The notes under the pieces: generated by a model
Told to the model about the DNA's origin: nothing
What the model saw: the letters and a program-made list of their open reading frames with translations, nothing else
Database searches by the model: none
Translations under genes and position numbers: made by a program
Shown: positions 1-9,036 of the stretch, piece by piece
Numbering within the stretch: the first letter of the stretch is position 1
Layout: the number at the start of each line of letters is the position of its first letter
Assembly (NCBI RefSeq): GCF_900184225.1
Contig: NZ_FXWZ01000003.1
Span: 1,367,684-1,431,683, forward strand
Source: Brevibacterium ihuae
GTDB lineage: Bacteria > Actinomycetota > Actinomycetes > Actinomycetales > Brevibacteriaceae
Direction: 5' to 3'
DNA: 64,000 nucleotides

Positions 1-928
1 GGGTGTTGCACAGGCGGCACGGCAGCCCCTGCCGGTGGTAGACGTAGAACGACTTCTCCCTCGGGACCACGCCGGGGTCCTCGTCGCCGTTCTGGCGGGT
101 GCCGCGCGAGCGCTCCCGGATGATCGGGTGGATGTCGCGGTGCTCGGGTTCCGTGGTGACGATCCGGCCCGTGCGTGCACCGTACCGGAGGAGGGGCACG
201 AGGTCGTCCCACAGGCCCTCCACGTTGCTCGCGGTGAGGTCCGAGCCGGGGACGAACGGGTCGAGCCGCGCGCGGAACAGGAGCTCCGCGCGGTAGATGT
301 TCCCGATCCCGGCGACCACGGCCTGATTCATCAGCTGGGCGCCGATCGCGGTGCGCGACCTGCGCACCCGGTCGACGAAGGCCTGCGGTTCGGCGTCGGC
401 GCGGAGGGGATCCGGGCCGAGCCGGGTGAGGATCTCCGCGCGTTCGACGGGGTCGATCACTGCGCAGGCGGTGGGTCCGGTGAGGTCGGCGAGGCCGTGC
501 GGTCCCACGACCCTCAGGCGCACATTCTCCCCCGGAGCGAGGTGACGCCAGGAATCCTTTCGGCCCGCACCTCGGCCCGCGCCCGAGGAGCCCGGGGTGC
601 TCTCCTGCTCGCCGAGGCGCCTGCGGGGCGCGCCGATCGCATGGACCCGGGCGAACGCCTCGTCCCCGGCGAAGGTCCAGGAGCCGTAGAGCCCCAGGTG
701 GACGTGGATGTAGGACTCCGGGGAGCCGCCGTCGAGCGCGCGCCCCCCGGGGGCGAACCCGAGGAAGAGGTGCTTGCCCACGGCCTCCGAGGACACCAGG
801 AACTGCCCGGACAGGCGCTCGGCGCCGGCGGCGAACCGGCCCTGCGGGCTCGACAGCGCGAGCCGGGCGCCGAGGAACGCCTCGTCGAACGCGGAGGCCA
901 GCCGGTGGATCGTGTGGCCCTCGGGCAT
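1..928 (-). CDS. Fpg/Nei-family DNA glycosylase (Nei2-like), C-terminus off window
   Basis: Base-excision repair glycosylase/AP lyase for oxidised bases. The protein begins MPEGHTIHR, giving the catalytic N-terminal proline (Pro2) and Glu3 of the Fpg/Nei family, with a conserved lysine near residue 52 (VGKHLF). The last residues in the window, near position 305, read FYVYHRQGLPCRLC, the first half of the C-terminal zinc finger, so the last few codons lie beyond base 1. The start ATG is at 928 because Pro2 must be exposed after Met removal. The HTIHR N-terminus resembles actinobacterial Nei2 more than MutM. It lies just downstream of the GNAT gene on the same strand. Confidence 0.9.
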   Translation of the reverse strand, partial: MPEGHTIHRLASAFDEAFLGARLALSSPQGRFAAGAERLSGQFLVSSEAVGKHLFLGFAPGGRALDGGSPESYIHVHLGLYGSWTFAGDEAFARVHAIGAPRRRLGEQESTPGSSGAGRGAGRKDSWRHLAPGENVRLRVVGPHGLADLTGPTACAVIDPVERAEILTRLGPDPLRADAEPQAFVDRVRRSRTAIGAQLMNQAVVAGIGNIYRAELLFRARLDPFVPGSDLTASNVEGLWDDLVPLLRYGARTGRIVTTEPEHRDIHPIIRERSRGTRQNGDEDPGVVPREKSFYVYHRQGLPCRLCNT

Positions 929-959
929 CAGCGGACCCCCGTCGCGCCGCGCCGGGGTC

Positions 960-1568
960 TCATGCGACCTCCTTGAAGAACCAGCAGCGGTCACCCGGGT
1001 CCGTCGCCGAGGTGGCGAGCAGCCCGTCCTCGATCCCGCTGAAGGCGAACGGGGGCTCGTCCCCGTGCTCGAGGACGACGAATCCGGCGCGGTGGACGAA
1101 GCCGGTGAGCGACTCCGGGCAGGCGCCGGTGAGCAGAGCGCGGGTGGACAGTCCGGCCTGGCCGAGGACCTGCGGGGCGAGCCCGAGCAGCACCGTGGCG
1201 ATACCGCGCGAGCGGAAGCCCGGGGCGGTGGCGAGCGCGCGCACGAAGAGTGCGGTGCCGTTGTCGTAGCTCACCGCGGTGAGGACGAGAACCCCTGCGA
1301 GGGTGCCGGCGGCATCGCGGACGACGAGCCCCGTGTCCTGGGGCTCGAGGGTGAATGCGGCGGCTGCGGACGGCCGCTCGGCGGGGTCCGGTCCGGCCGG
1401 ATCCGGGCCTGCGCCGTCGAGCGCGTCGCGGACGAGCGCGGCCGCCTCCTCGCGGCCCTCGTCGACGAGGAGATCGAAGGTCAGGCCGTCGTCCACGAGC
1501 GCCTGCGCCCAGCGGACGTGCCGCTTCCTCACCGCGTCATTGTGCAGTCCGGGAAAGAGAATCGCCAT
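960..1568 (-). CDS. GNAT-family N-acetyltransferase
   Basis: Predicted acetyl-CoA-dependent N-acetyltransferase of unknown substrate, about 202 residues. The acetyl-CoA binding motif A is seen as RSRGIATVLL, followed by a helix and a C-terminal GFVVLEHGDEPPF strand region typical of the fold. The N-terminal part (MAILFPGLHNDAVRKRHVRWAQ) is not a standard GNAT start and may form a separate small substrate-recognition region. I chose the ATG at 1568; an in-frame GTG at 1577 adds three residues. It lies 31 nt upstream of the Nei-like glycosylase, so the two are probably co-transcribed. Confidence 0.75.
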   Translation of the reverse strand: MAILFPGLHNDAVRKRHVRWAQALVDDGLTFDLLVDEGREEAAALVRDALDGAGPDPAGPDPAERPSAAAAFTLEPQDTGLVVRDAAGTLAGVLVLTAVSYDNGTALFVRALATAPGFRSRGIATVLLGLAPQVLGQAGLSTRALLTGACPESLTGFVHRAGFVVLEHGDEPPFAFSGIEDGLLATSATDPGDRCWFFKEVA

Positions 1569-1678
1569 GCCTGCCACAGTAGCGCGGCGCTCCGCGCCCG
1601 CGTCCCGGCGCCCGCCTCGGCGGCGGTCCCCGTATGTCGCTGGGGCTAGAGCGCGCTAGAGGCCGGTACCGTGTGCCC

Positions 1679-2884
1679 ATGGACCCGATTCGGAATCCCT
1701 ATGCCCCCGGGGCCGGCCAGCGCCCGCCCGAGCTCGCCGGACGCGACACCGAGCTCGACATGTTCCAGGTCGTGCTCGAGCGGATCGCGCGCGGTCGGCC
1801 CGAGCGCTCCCTCGTCCTCACCGGTCTGCGCGGGGTCGGCAAGACCGTGCTCCTCAACAGCCTGCGCTCCTCGGCGGTGCGCTCGCGCTGGGGGACCGGC
1901 AAGATCGAGGCGCGGCCGGACTCCGAGCTGCGCCGCCCGCTGTCGGCGGCCCTCCACCAGGCGGTGCGCGAGCTCGGCATCCGCGACGAGGACTCCCGCA
2001 CCCACGTCCTCGGCATCCTCAAGGCCTTCGCCCAGCGGAGCGCGGGCAAGGACGCCAAGCTCCGCGACAAGTGGCAGCCGGGCATCGACGCGCCGGCGGT
2101 GACGGGCCGGGCGGACTCGGGCGATATCGAGATCGACCTCGTCGAGCTGTTCACCGACATCGCCGGGCTCGCGCAGGACGGCGGCAAGGGGGTGGCGGTG
2201 TTCATCGACGAGATGCAGGACGTGCAGCCCGCCGACGTCTCCGCGCTGTGCGCCGCCTGCCATGAGATCTCACAGCTCGGGCTGCCGTTCGTGGTCGTCG
2301 GGGCCGGGCTGCCGCACCTGCCGGCGGTGCTCTCGGCGTCGAAGTCGTACTCCGAGCGGCTGTTCCACTACCGGCGCATCGACCGGCTCGACCGGGAGCA
2401 GGCGGACCGCGCGCTGCGCACCCCGGCGCTCGACGAGGGCGCGGACTTCACTGCCGAGGCGCTCGCCGCCCTCTACGAGGCGACCGACGGCTACCCGTAC
2501 TTCGTCCAGGCCTACGGCAAGGCGGCCTGGGACGTCGCCCCGAAGTCCCCGATCACCGCCGAGGACATCACCGTCGCCGCACCCGCGGCGCAGAACGAGC
2601 TCGCCGTCGGCTTCTTCGGCTCCCGCTACGAGCGCGCCACACCGGCGGAGCGGGAGTACATGAAGGGCCTCGCCGATCTCGAGGTCCGCGAGGGCGTCGC
2701 ACCGGACCCGGCCGGGGTCGCGACGAAGGACCTCGCCGAGCACCTCGGCCGCAAGCCGCAGTCCCTGTCCCCGGCCCGCGATGGCCTCATCAAGAAGGGA
2801 CTCGTGTTCTCCGCCGAGCGCGGCCGCATCGCCTTCACCGTGCCCCACTTCGGGCGGTACCTGAGGTCCCAGCCGGAGCTGTGA
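1679..2884 (+). CDS. AAA ATPase of the Orc1/AAA_16 type
   Basis: Predicted cytoplasmic P-loop ATPase of 401 residues. Walker A is GLRGVGKT at about residues 49-56 and Walker B is VAVFIDEMQD. Further on, the protein has the extended STAND/Orc1-like architecture and ends in a winged-helix-like segment (TKDLAEHLGRKPQSLSPARDGLIKKGLV). Such ATP-binding proteins are common in actinobacteria and their role is not established. The start ATG at 1679 is preferred because MDPIRNPY is the usual beginning of the family; an upstream in-frame ATG at 1634 would add 15 unlikely residues. Confidence 0.8.
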   Translation: MDPIRNPYAPGAGQRPPELAGRDTELDMFQVVLERIARGRPERSLVLTGLRGVGKTVLLNSLRSSAVRSRWGTGKIEARPDSELRRPLSAALHQAVRELGIRDEDSRTHVLGILKAFAQRSAGKDAKLRDKWQPGIDAPAVTGRADSGDIEIDLVELFTDIAGLAQDGGKGVAVFIDEMQDVQPADVSALCAACHEISQLGLPFVVVGAGLPHLPAVLSASKSYSERLFHYRRIDRLDREQADRALRTPALDEGADFTAEALAALYEATDGYPYFVQAYGKAAWDVAPKSPITAEDITVAAPAAQNELAVGFFGSRYERATPAEREYMKGLADLEVREGVAPDPAGVATKDLAEHLGRKPQSLSPARDGLIKKGLVFSAERGRIAFTVPHFGRYLRSQPEL

Positions 2885-2943
2885 GGCGGAGCGGAGGGGG
2901 CAGCCGTCGCGGGGGCGGACGTCCGACCGGCGCCCTTCCAGTT

Positions 2944-2993
2944 GTTTACTTTAAGGCGTAAACTCAACAAGCAGGGGTCGAACGTTCACTTTA
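2944..2993 (+). promoter_or_regulatory. Inverted repeat and direct repeats upstream of fic
   Basis: GTTTAC (2944-2949) and GTAAAC (2958-2963) form a perfect inverted repeat with an 8-nt spacer. The 10-mer GTTTACTTTA at 2944 recurs as GTTCACTTTA at 2984, 40 bp downstream and just before the ribosome-binding site. The block is conspicuously AT-rich for this genome. It is probably an operator, and the C-terminal winged-helix domain of the downstream Fic protein is a plausible ligand. That link is inference. Confidence 0.45.
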
Positions 2994-3001
2994 GGAGCTA
3001 C

Positions 3002-4297
3002 GTGGGAATCTGGGAGTCGGCCGAATGGGTCGCCGCTGAGACTTCGGGCATCCCGCGGCGCGACCGGAAGGCCGGGAGCTTCCGCACCTACCTTCCGGAC
3101 ACGCTCGTGGGCATGCCGCTCGTCCTCGGCCGCGAGGTCGACGCACGTGTGGCCGAGGCCGAACAGGCCGTGCGCCGGCTCGACCGGCGCGCGGGAGCGG
3201 ACCTGGCCGGAGTCTCGCGGTACCTGCTGCGCTCGGAGGCGATTGCTTCCTCGCGCATCGAGGGGATCGCGCCGAATCCGCGGAACGTCGCGCTCGCGGA
3301 GCTCGGTCTGTCCGAGGATGTCTCGGGGATCAGCGAGCAGGCGCAGCTCGTCGCGAACAATATGACGATCGTGAAGTCCGCGACCACGGCTCTCGTCGCC
3401 GCACCGACGGTGCAGATCGACGACGTGGTCAGCCTGCAGCGCGCGCTGCTCCCGGATGCACACCGGATGCACGGGGTGCGGACGCGCCAGAACTGGATCG
3501 GCGGGTCGGGCCGTCACCCGCTCGACGCCGACTTCGTGCCCCCTGCGCCGCAGCGCGTGCACGGGCTGCTCGACGACTGGATCACCTACCTCAACGGGGC
3601 GGCTCACTCCCCGGTCATCCAGGCGGCGCTCGTCCATGCGCAGTTCGAGACGATCCATCCCTTCGCCGACGGCAACGGTCGAGTGGGACGTGCTCTCATC
3701 CACACGGTGCTCGCCCGGCGCGGACTGACCTCCGGGGCAGTGCTGCCGGTCAGCCTCGTGCTGTCGACGCTCAGCGGAGAGTACGTCGCTGGGCTCACCG
3801 CCTACCGCCATGCCGGTGCACCCGGTTCCTCCGACGCCATCGACGCCGTGGAGCGGTGGATCACCACCTTCGCCGACGCGGTGATCGAAGCGAGCATCCA
3901 GGCTCTGAGCTTCGCCGAGGACCTCGACGAGCTGCGCGGACAGTGGAACGAGCGCCTGGACGGGCACCGCCGGCGTGAAGGCAGGACTCGCCGACTGCGC
4001 AGCGATTCGGCCGTGACTCTCGTGCTCCGGGACCTCCCGGGATCGCCGGTGCTCACGCCGGCGACCGTGCAGCGGATCCATGACGTGACCGCGGCAGCCG
4101 CGGTCAAGGCGCTCGACGAACTCGAGGCCGCTGGAATCCTCGAGACCCGATCGATCGGCAAGCGTCGACGCGCATACATCGCCTCAGAAGTCCTCGATCT
4201 CGTGGCGGCCACCGAGCGGCGGTTGGCGAGCACTCGATTCGACACCCGGCTGGGCCCACCGGTGCGTCCGGTCCCGGTCGGACAGCCCACACCCTGA
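3002..4297 (+). CDS. Fic-family protein AMPylase with C-terminal winged helix
   Basis: Predicted Fic-domain AMP transferase of 431 residues. The active-site loop HPFADGNGRVGR lies at about residues 219-230. An N-terminal inhibitory motif of the (S/T)xxxE(G/N) kind is present as SSRIEG (residues 83-88), which marks a class II Fic protein whose inhibitory helix is in the same chain. The C-terminal 80 residues (TPATVQRIHDVTAAAAVKAL) look like a winged-helix DNA-binding domain. I chose the GTG at 3002 because GGAG at 2994-2997 is well spaced before it; longer starts would lie within the upstream repeats. No antitoxin gene is adjacent, consistent with self-inhibition. Confidence 0.88.
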   Translation: MGIWESAEWVAAETSGIPRRDRKAGSFRTYLPDTLVGMPLVLGREVDARVAEAEQAVRRLDRRAGADLAGVSRYLLRSEAIASSRIEGIAPNPRNVALAELGLSEDVSGISEQAQLVANNMTIVKSATTALVAAPTVQIDDVVSLQRALLPDAHRMHGVRTRQNWIGGSGRHPLDADFVPPAPQRVHGLLDDWITYLNGAAHSPVIQAALVHAQFETIHPFADGNGRVGRALIHTVLARRGLTSGAVLPVSLVLSTLSGEYVAGLTAYRHAGAPGSSDAIDAVERWITTFADAVIEASIQALSFAEDLDELRGQWNERLDGHRRREGRTRRLRSDSAVTLVLRDLPGSPVLTPATVQRIHDVTAAAAVKALDELEAAGILETRSIGKRRRAYIASEVLDLVAATERRLASTRFDTRLGPPVRPVPVGQPTP

Positions 4298-4409
4298 AGC
4301 ACGCCCCGCCGGCAGCGGCCGTGCCCGGACATGACATCCGGTGACGCCGGATTACGGGAGAAGACGGGACTCCGACCCCGCCCGCGCCTCGGCGGCGAGA
4401 ATCGACACC

Positions 4410-4982
4410 ATGACGACAACAGCACCGGCCGCCCAGACGGCCCACCCGACCACCGTCCCCACGACCTCCGCCGCCGAGCGGGCCGAGCGCCTGACCCGCG
4501 CCGGGCAGGAGTGGGGCGAGCGCATCGCCGCCGACCGCACGAGCGCCCACCTCACCAGTCGCGCGACCGCAGCCGGCGTCGGCACCGTCGCGACCACCGT
4601 GCGCGCCGGCCGGCACGCGTTCATCGTCGACGAACCCGCGGCCCTCGCCGGAGACGACGCCGGGCCGAGCCCGGTCGACTACGTGCTCGGCGCGCTCGCC
4701 GGCTGCCAGGTCGTGGTCTACCGGCTCTACGCTCAGACTCTCGGCATCCCGTTCGACGAGATCGCCGTCACCGCCGAGGCCGACCTCGATGCCGCCCGCC
4801 TGCTCGGTGCCGACGACTCGGTGCGCCCGGGCTTCTCCGAGGTCCGCATCCACATCACCCTCAACGGTGAGGAGACCCAGGAGCGCTACGAGGAGCTGCG
4901 CGCCGCCGTCGACGCCAACTGCCCCGTCCTCGACATCATCGAGAACCCGGTGCCGGTGCGCACGACCGTCACCCGCGGCTGA
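4410..4982 (+). CDS. OsmC-family peroxiredoxin-like protein
   Basis: Predicted OsmC/Ohr-type thiol peroxidase of 190 residues, acting on organic hydroperoxides in the cytoplasm. The two redox cysteines are visible at about Cys99 (LGALAGCQVV) and Cys171 (DANCPVLDII), the spacing expected for the family. The ATG at 4410 leaves a somewhat long Thr/Ala-rich N-terminus. A start further upstream is possible but adds only low-complexity Arg-rich sequence. It is followed at a short distance by an SRPBCC gene on the same strand. Confidence 0.85.
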   Translation: MTTTAPAAQTAHPTTVPTTSAAERAERLTRAGQEWGERIAADRTSAHLTSRATAAGVGTVATTVRAGRHAFIVDEPAALAGDDAGPSPVDYVLGALAGCQVVVYRLYAQTLGIPFDEIAVTAEADLDAARLLGADDSVRPGFSEVRIHITLNGEETQERYEELRAAVDANCPVLDIIENPVPVRTTVTRG

Positions 4983-5047
4983 GGGGGCGCGGGTCCCGGA
5001 CGGCCCGTCCCGGTACGCTGGCGGTGTCATCGAAGGGAAGGCCCATC

Positions 5048-5608
5048 ATGATCACCGACACCACCCGGACCCGCGTCGCCGAGGCGATCGACGGGCTCCC
5101 GCTGCGCACCGAGCTGATCACGGCCGGAGACCGCACCGGTCCGGCGTTCGCGCTCGCCCAGACCCTCGAGCTCACCGCCTCCCCGGCCGAGGTGTGGGCC
5201 CACCTCACCGACCCCGCGCTCCTCGCGCAGTGGTCGCCGATCGTGCCGGACCGACCGCTCGACTCCGTGGGCCCCGCAGCCTCCCGTGAGAACCCCGGTG
5301 ACGACCCCGTCGACGCGACCGTCATCACCGCCGAGGCGCCCCGCCACCTCTCCCATCGCTGGGGTCCCGGCCTCGTCACCTGGACGATCGTCGAGCGCCC
5401 GGACGGGTGCACGCTCGGCATCGGACAGGACTTCGCCTCCGACGCCGAGGCGGCGATGACCGCCGAGGGCTGGCACGTGTGCTTCGCCGTGCTGAGCCTG
5501 CGGCTGCGCGGCATCGACGTCGAGCGGGTCGTCGGGACGGACGCGATGGCAGTCGGCTGGGAGGACCTCTCCGCGCAGTACTCCGACGGGTCGCCGCGGT
5601 CGGACTGA
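5048..5608 (+). CDS. SRPBCC-family protein
   Basis: A 186-residue START/Bet v 1-like lipid-binding fold protein of unknown ligand. The family pattern is seen in FALAQTLELTASPAEVWAHL near the start, and in the central TWTIVERPDGCTLGIGQDF followed by a long C-terminal helix. The ATG at 5048 follows an AAGGGAAGG ribosome-binding site at 5034-5042. It is 65 nt downstream of the osmC-like gene and may be co-transcribed. No catalytic residues can be assigned. Confidence 0.75.
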   Translation: MITDTTRTRVAEAIDGLPLRTELITAGDRTGPAFALAQTLELTASPAEVWAHLTDPALLAQWSPIVPDRPLDSVGPAASRENPGDDPVDATVITAEAPRHLSHRWGPGLVTWTIVERPDGCTLGIGQDFASDAEAAMTAEGWHVCFAVLSLRLRGIDVERVVGTDAMAVGWEDLSAQYSDGSPRSD

Positions 5609-5631
5609 CCCGCCCCAGTAGACTGCACCTC

Positions 5632-6513
5632 ATGGGTAAGAAGTCCAAGAAGTCCAAGGAAGAACTCATCGCCAAGCGGCTCGCCAAGGCGCAGGCCGGC
5701 GCCTTCGTCCAGCGCCCCTTCGAGGGGCTGCCGTTCGAGGCCGACCTCGTGTGCCTGCGCGAGCTCGTGCCCGCCGCGACGGCGACCGCGAAGCTCACCG
5801 AGGAGTACGGCGGCGACGAGATCACGTTCGCCTCGCTCCTCCCGGCGGCCTGGCAGGCGCTCCACCGCGCCGACGGCGTGATCATGGCCGGCCTCCAGGT
5901 CCCGTTCTCCTCCCCGGACCCCTCGCGCGACATCGCCGCTTCGGTCCTCGCGGTCAAGGAGCGCGAGCCCGGCGCCTACGCCGAGGCCGACTCGAACCCG
6001 GGCGAGGGTCCGCGCCTCCAGGACATCCTCGACACCTCCGTCCCGTTCTCCGTGAGCGTGAGCGAGACCTTCGACTACTGGCTGCCGGAGGACACCGCGC
6101 AGCAGGACGAGGACATCGCCGCCGCCCTCGAGCAGGCGAACGAGAACATCAGCCCGACGGAGAAGCTCGTCTCCGCCGATGCCGCGTACTGGACCGAGAT
6201 GGGCGGGCGGATCTACGTCCGCTGGGCCCGCACGGACGGCGAGGACACCGTGATGAACGGCCTCGCCCGCCTCCACGCGCGCGGCGACAACACGCTCGGC
6301 GGGATCGGCAAGTACCTCGGCTGCTTCCGCGCCCACGGCATCGTGATCCCGGTGTGGGAGCTGCCCGACGGCACCCAGCCCGACGAGGTCGAGGAGCCGC
6401 TCGCGGCGTTCGACACGCAGCTCACCGAGGCCATGGCGGAGACGGGGAACCTCGACTTCGAGGAGCGGCGGGCGAAGGCCGGCGTCGTCTCCCGCCAGCT
6501 CACCATCCGCTGA
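5632..6513 (+). CDS. DUF5926 family protein
   Basis: A 293-residue actinobacterial protein of unknown function with a Lys-rich N-terminus (MGKKSKKSKEELIAKRLAKA). I recognise the conserved core RPFEGLPFEADLVCLRELVPAATA and the C-terminal GGIGKYLGCFRAHGIVIPVW. The family is widespread in Micrococcales next to glycosyltransferase and pheA genes, as here. Its TGA stop overlaps the ATG of the following GT2 gene, so they are translationally coupled. Confidence 0.85.
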   Translation: MGKKSKKSKEELIAKRLAKAQAGAFVQRPFEGLPFEADLVCLRELVPAATATAKLTEEYGGDEITFASLLPAAWQALHRADGVIMAGLQVPFSSPDPSRDIAASVLAVKEREPGAYAEADSNPGEGPRLQDILDTSVPFSVSVSETFDYWLPEDTAQQDEDIAAALEQANENISPTEKLVSADAAYWTEMGGRIYVRWARTDGEDTVMNGLARLHARGDNTLGGIGKYLGCFRAHGIVIPVWELPDGTQPDEVEEPLAAFDTQLTEAMAETGNLDFEERRAKAGVVSRQLTIR

Positions 6514-7364
6514 TGACCGGCGCACACCCGGAGCCCGGAGCGCCCGTGCCCGCGGCGCCCGTCGCGGTCGCCGCGATCATCCCGGCCAAGGACGAGGCGC
6601 GGCGCATCGCCGCCACGGTGGCCTCCGCGCGGCGGATCCCCGGCGTCGACCTCGTGCTCGTCGTCGACGACGGCTCCGGTGACGACACCGCCGCGCTCGC
6701 CGCGGAGGCGGGCGCCCGGGTCGTCTCCCACCGGAAGAACCGCGGCAAGGCGGCGGCGATGATGACCGGCGCGTTCGCGGTGCGCAATCGCGAGATCTCC
6801 GGACTGGCTCCCGGCGAGAAGGTGCGGCACCGCGCCCTGCTGTTCATCGACGGCGACCTCGAGGACTCGGCGGCGAACACCGCGCCGCTCACCGCTCCGG
6901 TGCTCGCCGGTCGAGCGGACATGACGATCGCGATCCTGCCCCCGCAGAAGCGCGTCGGAGGCGGATTCGGATTCGTCGTCGGGCTGGCGAAGAGGGGGAT
7001 CCGCGAACTCGCCGGATTCGAGGCGACCCAGCCGCTGTCCGGCATGCGCTGCCTCACCCGCGAAGCATTCGACGCCGCCCTGCCGTTCGCCGCCGGCTGG
7101 GGTGTCGAGACCGGGATGACGATCGACGTCATCAACGCCGGCCTGCGCGTCGAGGAGGTCGAGTGCGACCTCCACCACCGCGTCACCGGCAAGGATCTCA
7201 AGGCCCAGCTCCACCGCGCCGCCCAGTACCGCGATGTCGCCCGGGCGCTCCTCGTCCGCCGGCTGCGGAAGCGGAGCCGGGGCGCGACAGCGCCGGCAGC
7301 GGGTCCCGGTACCCCGGCAGCCGGTCCCGGCTCCGCGGTCGACGAGGACGGTGCCCGGTCATGA
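6513..7364 (+). CDS. Glycosyltransferase family 2 protein
   Basis: Predicted GT-A fold glycosyltransferase of 283 residues. The nucleotide-sugar binding start AAIIPAKDEARRI is at about residue 20 and the DDGSGDDT metal-site region follows. A second acidic motif, FIDGDLEDS, probably provides the DXD-type motif. It resembles glucosyl-3-phosphoglycerate and polyprenyl-phosphate sugar transferases, but the acceptor cannot be told. The ATG overlaps the stop of the DUF5926 gene and its own stop overlaps pheA, giving a three-gene operon. Confidence 0.8.
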   Translation: MTGAHPEPGAPVPAAPVAVAAIIPAKDEARRIAATVASARRIPGVDLVLVVDDGSGDDTAALAAEAGARVVSHRKNRGKAAAMMTGAFAVRNREISGLAPGEKVRHRALLFIDGDLEDSAANTAPLTAPVLAGRADMTIAILPPQKRVGGGFGFVVGLAKRGIRELAGFEATQPLSGMRCLTREAFDAALPFAAGWGVETGMTIDVINAGLRVEEVECDLHHRVTGKDLKAQLHRAAQYRDVARALLVRRLRKRSRGATAPAAGPGTPAAGPGSAVDEDGARS

Positions 7365-8317
7365 CGACGTTCGGCTACCTCGGCCCGGAGGCGACCTTCA
7401 CCGAGGCCGCGCTCATCCAGCTCCTCGCCGCGCGCGGCATCACCGACGCCACCCGGGTGCCCATGCACAACGCCGAGGCGGCGCTCTCCGGGCTCGCGCG
7501 CGGGGAGCTCGACGGCGCGGTCGTGCCGATCGAGAACTCGCTCGAGGGCGGGGTGCCGGCCACCCTCGATGCGCTCACCCGCAACGGGCACCTGCAGATC
7601 GTCGCGGAGACGCTCGTGCAGGTGACCTTCGTCCTCGCGGTGCGCCCGGGCACGACGCTCGACGAGGTGCGCAGCTTCTCCACCCATCCCCACGGCGAGG
7701 CGCAGACCCGCGCGTGGATCAGCGAGCACCTCGGCGGCGCACACTATCTGCCGGCGTCGTCCACGGCCGCCGCGGCCCGCGACCTCGCCGCCGGCGACGT
7801 CGAGTACCAGGCGGCGATCTGCCCGGCGCTCGCCGCCGAGAGGTACGGCCTCGAGGTGCTCGCCGAGGACATCGGCGACCGGGACGACGCGATCACCCGC
7901 TTCGTCCTCGTGCGCACCCCGGCCGACCTGCCCGCGCCCACGGGGTCGGACAAGACGACGATCGTCGCGGTGCTGTCGAGCGACCGCGCCGGTGCGCTCC
8001 TCGAGCTCCTCGAGCAGTTCGCCGCGCGCGGGGTCAACATGTCGCGGATCGAATCGCGTCCCACCGGGGACGGGCTGGGCCTCTACCAGTTCTCGATCGA
8101 CCTCCAGGGGCACATCGCGGAGGCGCGGATGGCCGAGGCGCTCATGGGCGTCCACCGGGTCGCGCGCCGGATGCAGTTCCTCGGGTCGTACCCCGCAGCC
8201 GCCGGGGACACGGTGATCGTCGACCCGCGCACCACGGACACCGCGTTCGACGAGGCCCGCGCCTGGCTCGACGACATCCGCACCCCACCCCAGACCTCAA
8301 TTTCCAAAGGTTCCTGA
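7361..8317 (+). CDS. pheA: Prephenate dehydratase
   Basis: Converts prephenate to phenylpyruvate in phenylalanine synthesis. The 318-residue protein starts MTTFGYLGPEATFTEAAL. It has the catalytic-domain motifs VPIENSLEGGVPATLDAL and GDRDDAITRFVLV, followed by a C-terminal ACT domain with the Phe-binding signature SRIESRPTG. The start overlaps the GT2 stop by four bases (ATGA). The last six codons, including the stop, lie inside a 51-bp repeat that recurs after metB, so the C-terminal tail SISKGS is supplied by that repeat. Confidence 0.95.
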   Translation: MTTFGYLGPEATFTEAALIQLLAARGITDATRVPMHNAEAALSGLARGELDGAVVPIENSLEGGVPATLDALTRNGHLQIVAETLVQVTFVLAVRPGTTLDEVRSFSTHPHGEAQTRAWISEHLGGAHYLPASSTAAAARDLAAGDVEYQAAICPALAAERYGLEVLAEDIGDRDDAITRFVLVRTPADLPAPTGSDKTTIVAVLSSDRAGALLELLEQFAARGVNMSRIESRPTGDGLGLYQFSIDLQGHIAEARMAEALMGVHRVARRMQFLGSYPAAAGDTVIVDPRTTDTAFDEARAWLDDIRTPPQTSISKGS

Positions 8318-8348
8318 GAGCCGATCCGCAGTTCTTCGCAATCTCACG
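8298..8348 (+). repeat. 51-bp interspersed repeat, copy A (at pheA 3' end)
   Basis: This segment matches 12123-12173 on the opposite strand at 49 of 51 positions. The two differences are at the A of TTTCCAAAGG and at the G of CCGCAGTTC. In both places the repeat has the same orientation relative to the gene whose 3' end it abuts. Here it includes the pheA stop codon. It is partly self-complementary (TTCC-AAAG against CTTCGCAA), so it could fold as a hairpin in RNA. Confidence 0.85.
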
Positions 8349-8427
8349 GGCCGTCTCCGCGAGCGGAAGCGATGTCTGCGGCTCCTCGGTCCGCGGCCGC
8401 CGGTCCGCCTGCTCACCGCCGTGTCTG

Positions 8428-8456
8428 TTGTCAGGCGGCCCGGCGTCGCGGATACT
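8428..8456 (+). promoter_or_regulatory. Candidate sigma-70-type promoter for the DUF6458 gene
   Basis: TTGTCA (8428-8433) and GATACT (8451-8456) are separated by exactly 17 nt, close to the TTGACA/TATAAT consensus. This would give a leader of about 115 nt carrying a small hairpin GTCCCC-GCC-GGGGAC at 8487-8501. The assignment is by pattern only. Confidence 0.5.
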
Positions 8457-8576
8457 GTGGAGGCGTACTACACCGTAAGGCGCATTGTCCCCGCCGGGGA
8501 CGGTCGAACCAACCAGGGCGCTGCCCGGGAGGATCGAGGTCCAGCCTCTGCGGTGCACCCAGTTCAGGAGACAGTC

Positions 8577-8837
8577 ATGGGATTCGGAGTCGGAGTCTTC
8601 CTCATCCTCGTCGGAGCCATCCTCGCGTTCGCCGTGCAGGACGCCTGGAGCGTCATGGACCTCACCATGGTCGGCTACATCTGCATCGGCGTGGGCATCC
8701 TCGCCCTCATCCTCGGGTTCGTCACCCTCGCTTCGCGGCGCCGCCGGTCCGAGGTGACCTACCGCGAGACGTCGGCCGCGCCGCACGGCCGCGGCGGGAA
8801 CGTCGAGCGCACCGAGCGCTACAACGACGGCCTCTGA
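8577..8837 (+). CDS. DUF6458 family small membrane protein
   Basis: An 86-residue protein with two predicted membrane helices: GFGVGVFLILVGAILAFAV (residues 2-20) and VGYICIGVGILALILGFVTL (about 33-52). A basic stop-transfer segment ASRRRRS and a polar tail follow. The pattern matches the actinobacterial DUF6458 family, whose function is unknown. The ATG at 8577 has AGGAG at 8566-8570. It appears to be a single-gene unit with its own promoter. Confidence 0.85.
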   Translation: MGFGVGVFLILVGAILAFAVQDAWSVMDLTMVGYICIGVGILALILGFVTLASRRRRSEVTYRETSAAPHGRGGNVERTERYNDGL

Positions 8838-9036
8838 CGCACCGCTGCGCGCAGCGTCCCGCGATCCGCTCGCGGAGCTGCCGCACGTCCGGCCCGGTCG
8901 ACCGCACCTCGGTGGCCGGGCCGGTGCGATCCCCGATGTGATCACGGTGCCAGCGCCGCCGCCCGCGCGGCATCGCACCGAGCTCGCGTCCCCTACCCGC
9001 TCTCTCCCCGCTCCGACCCGACCCGAAGGACCACCC

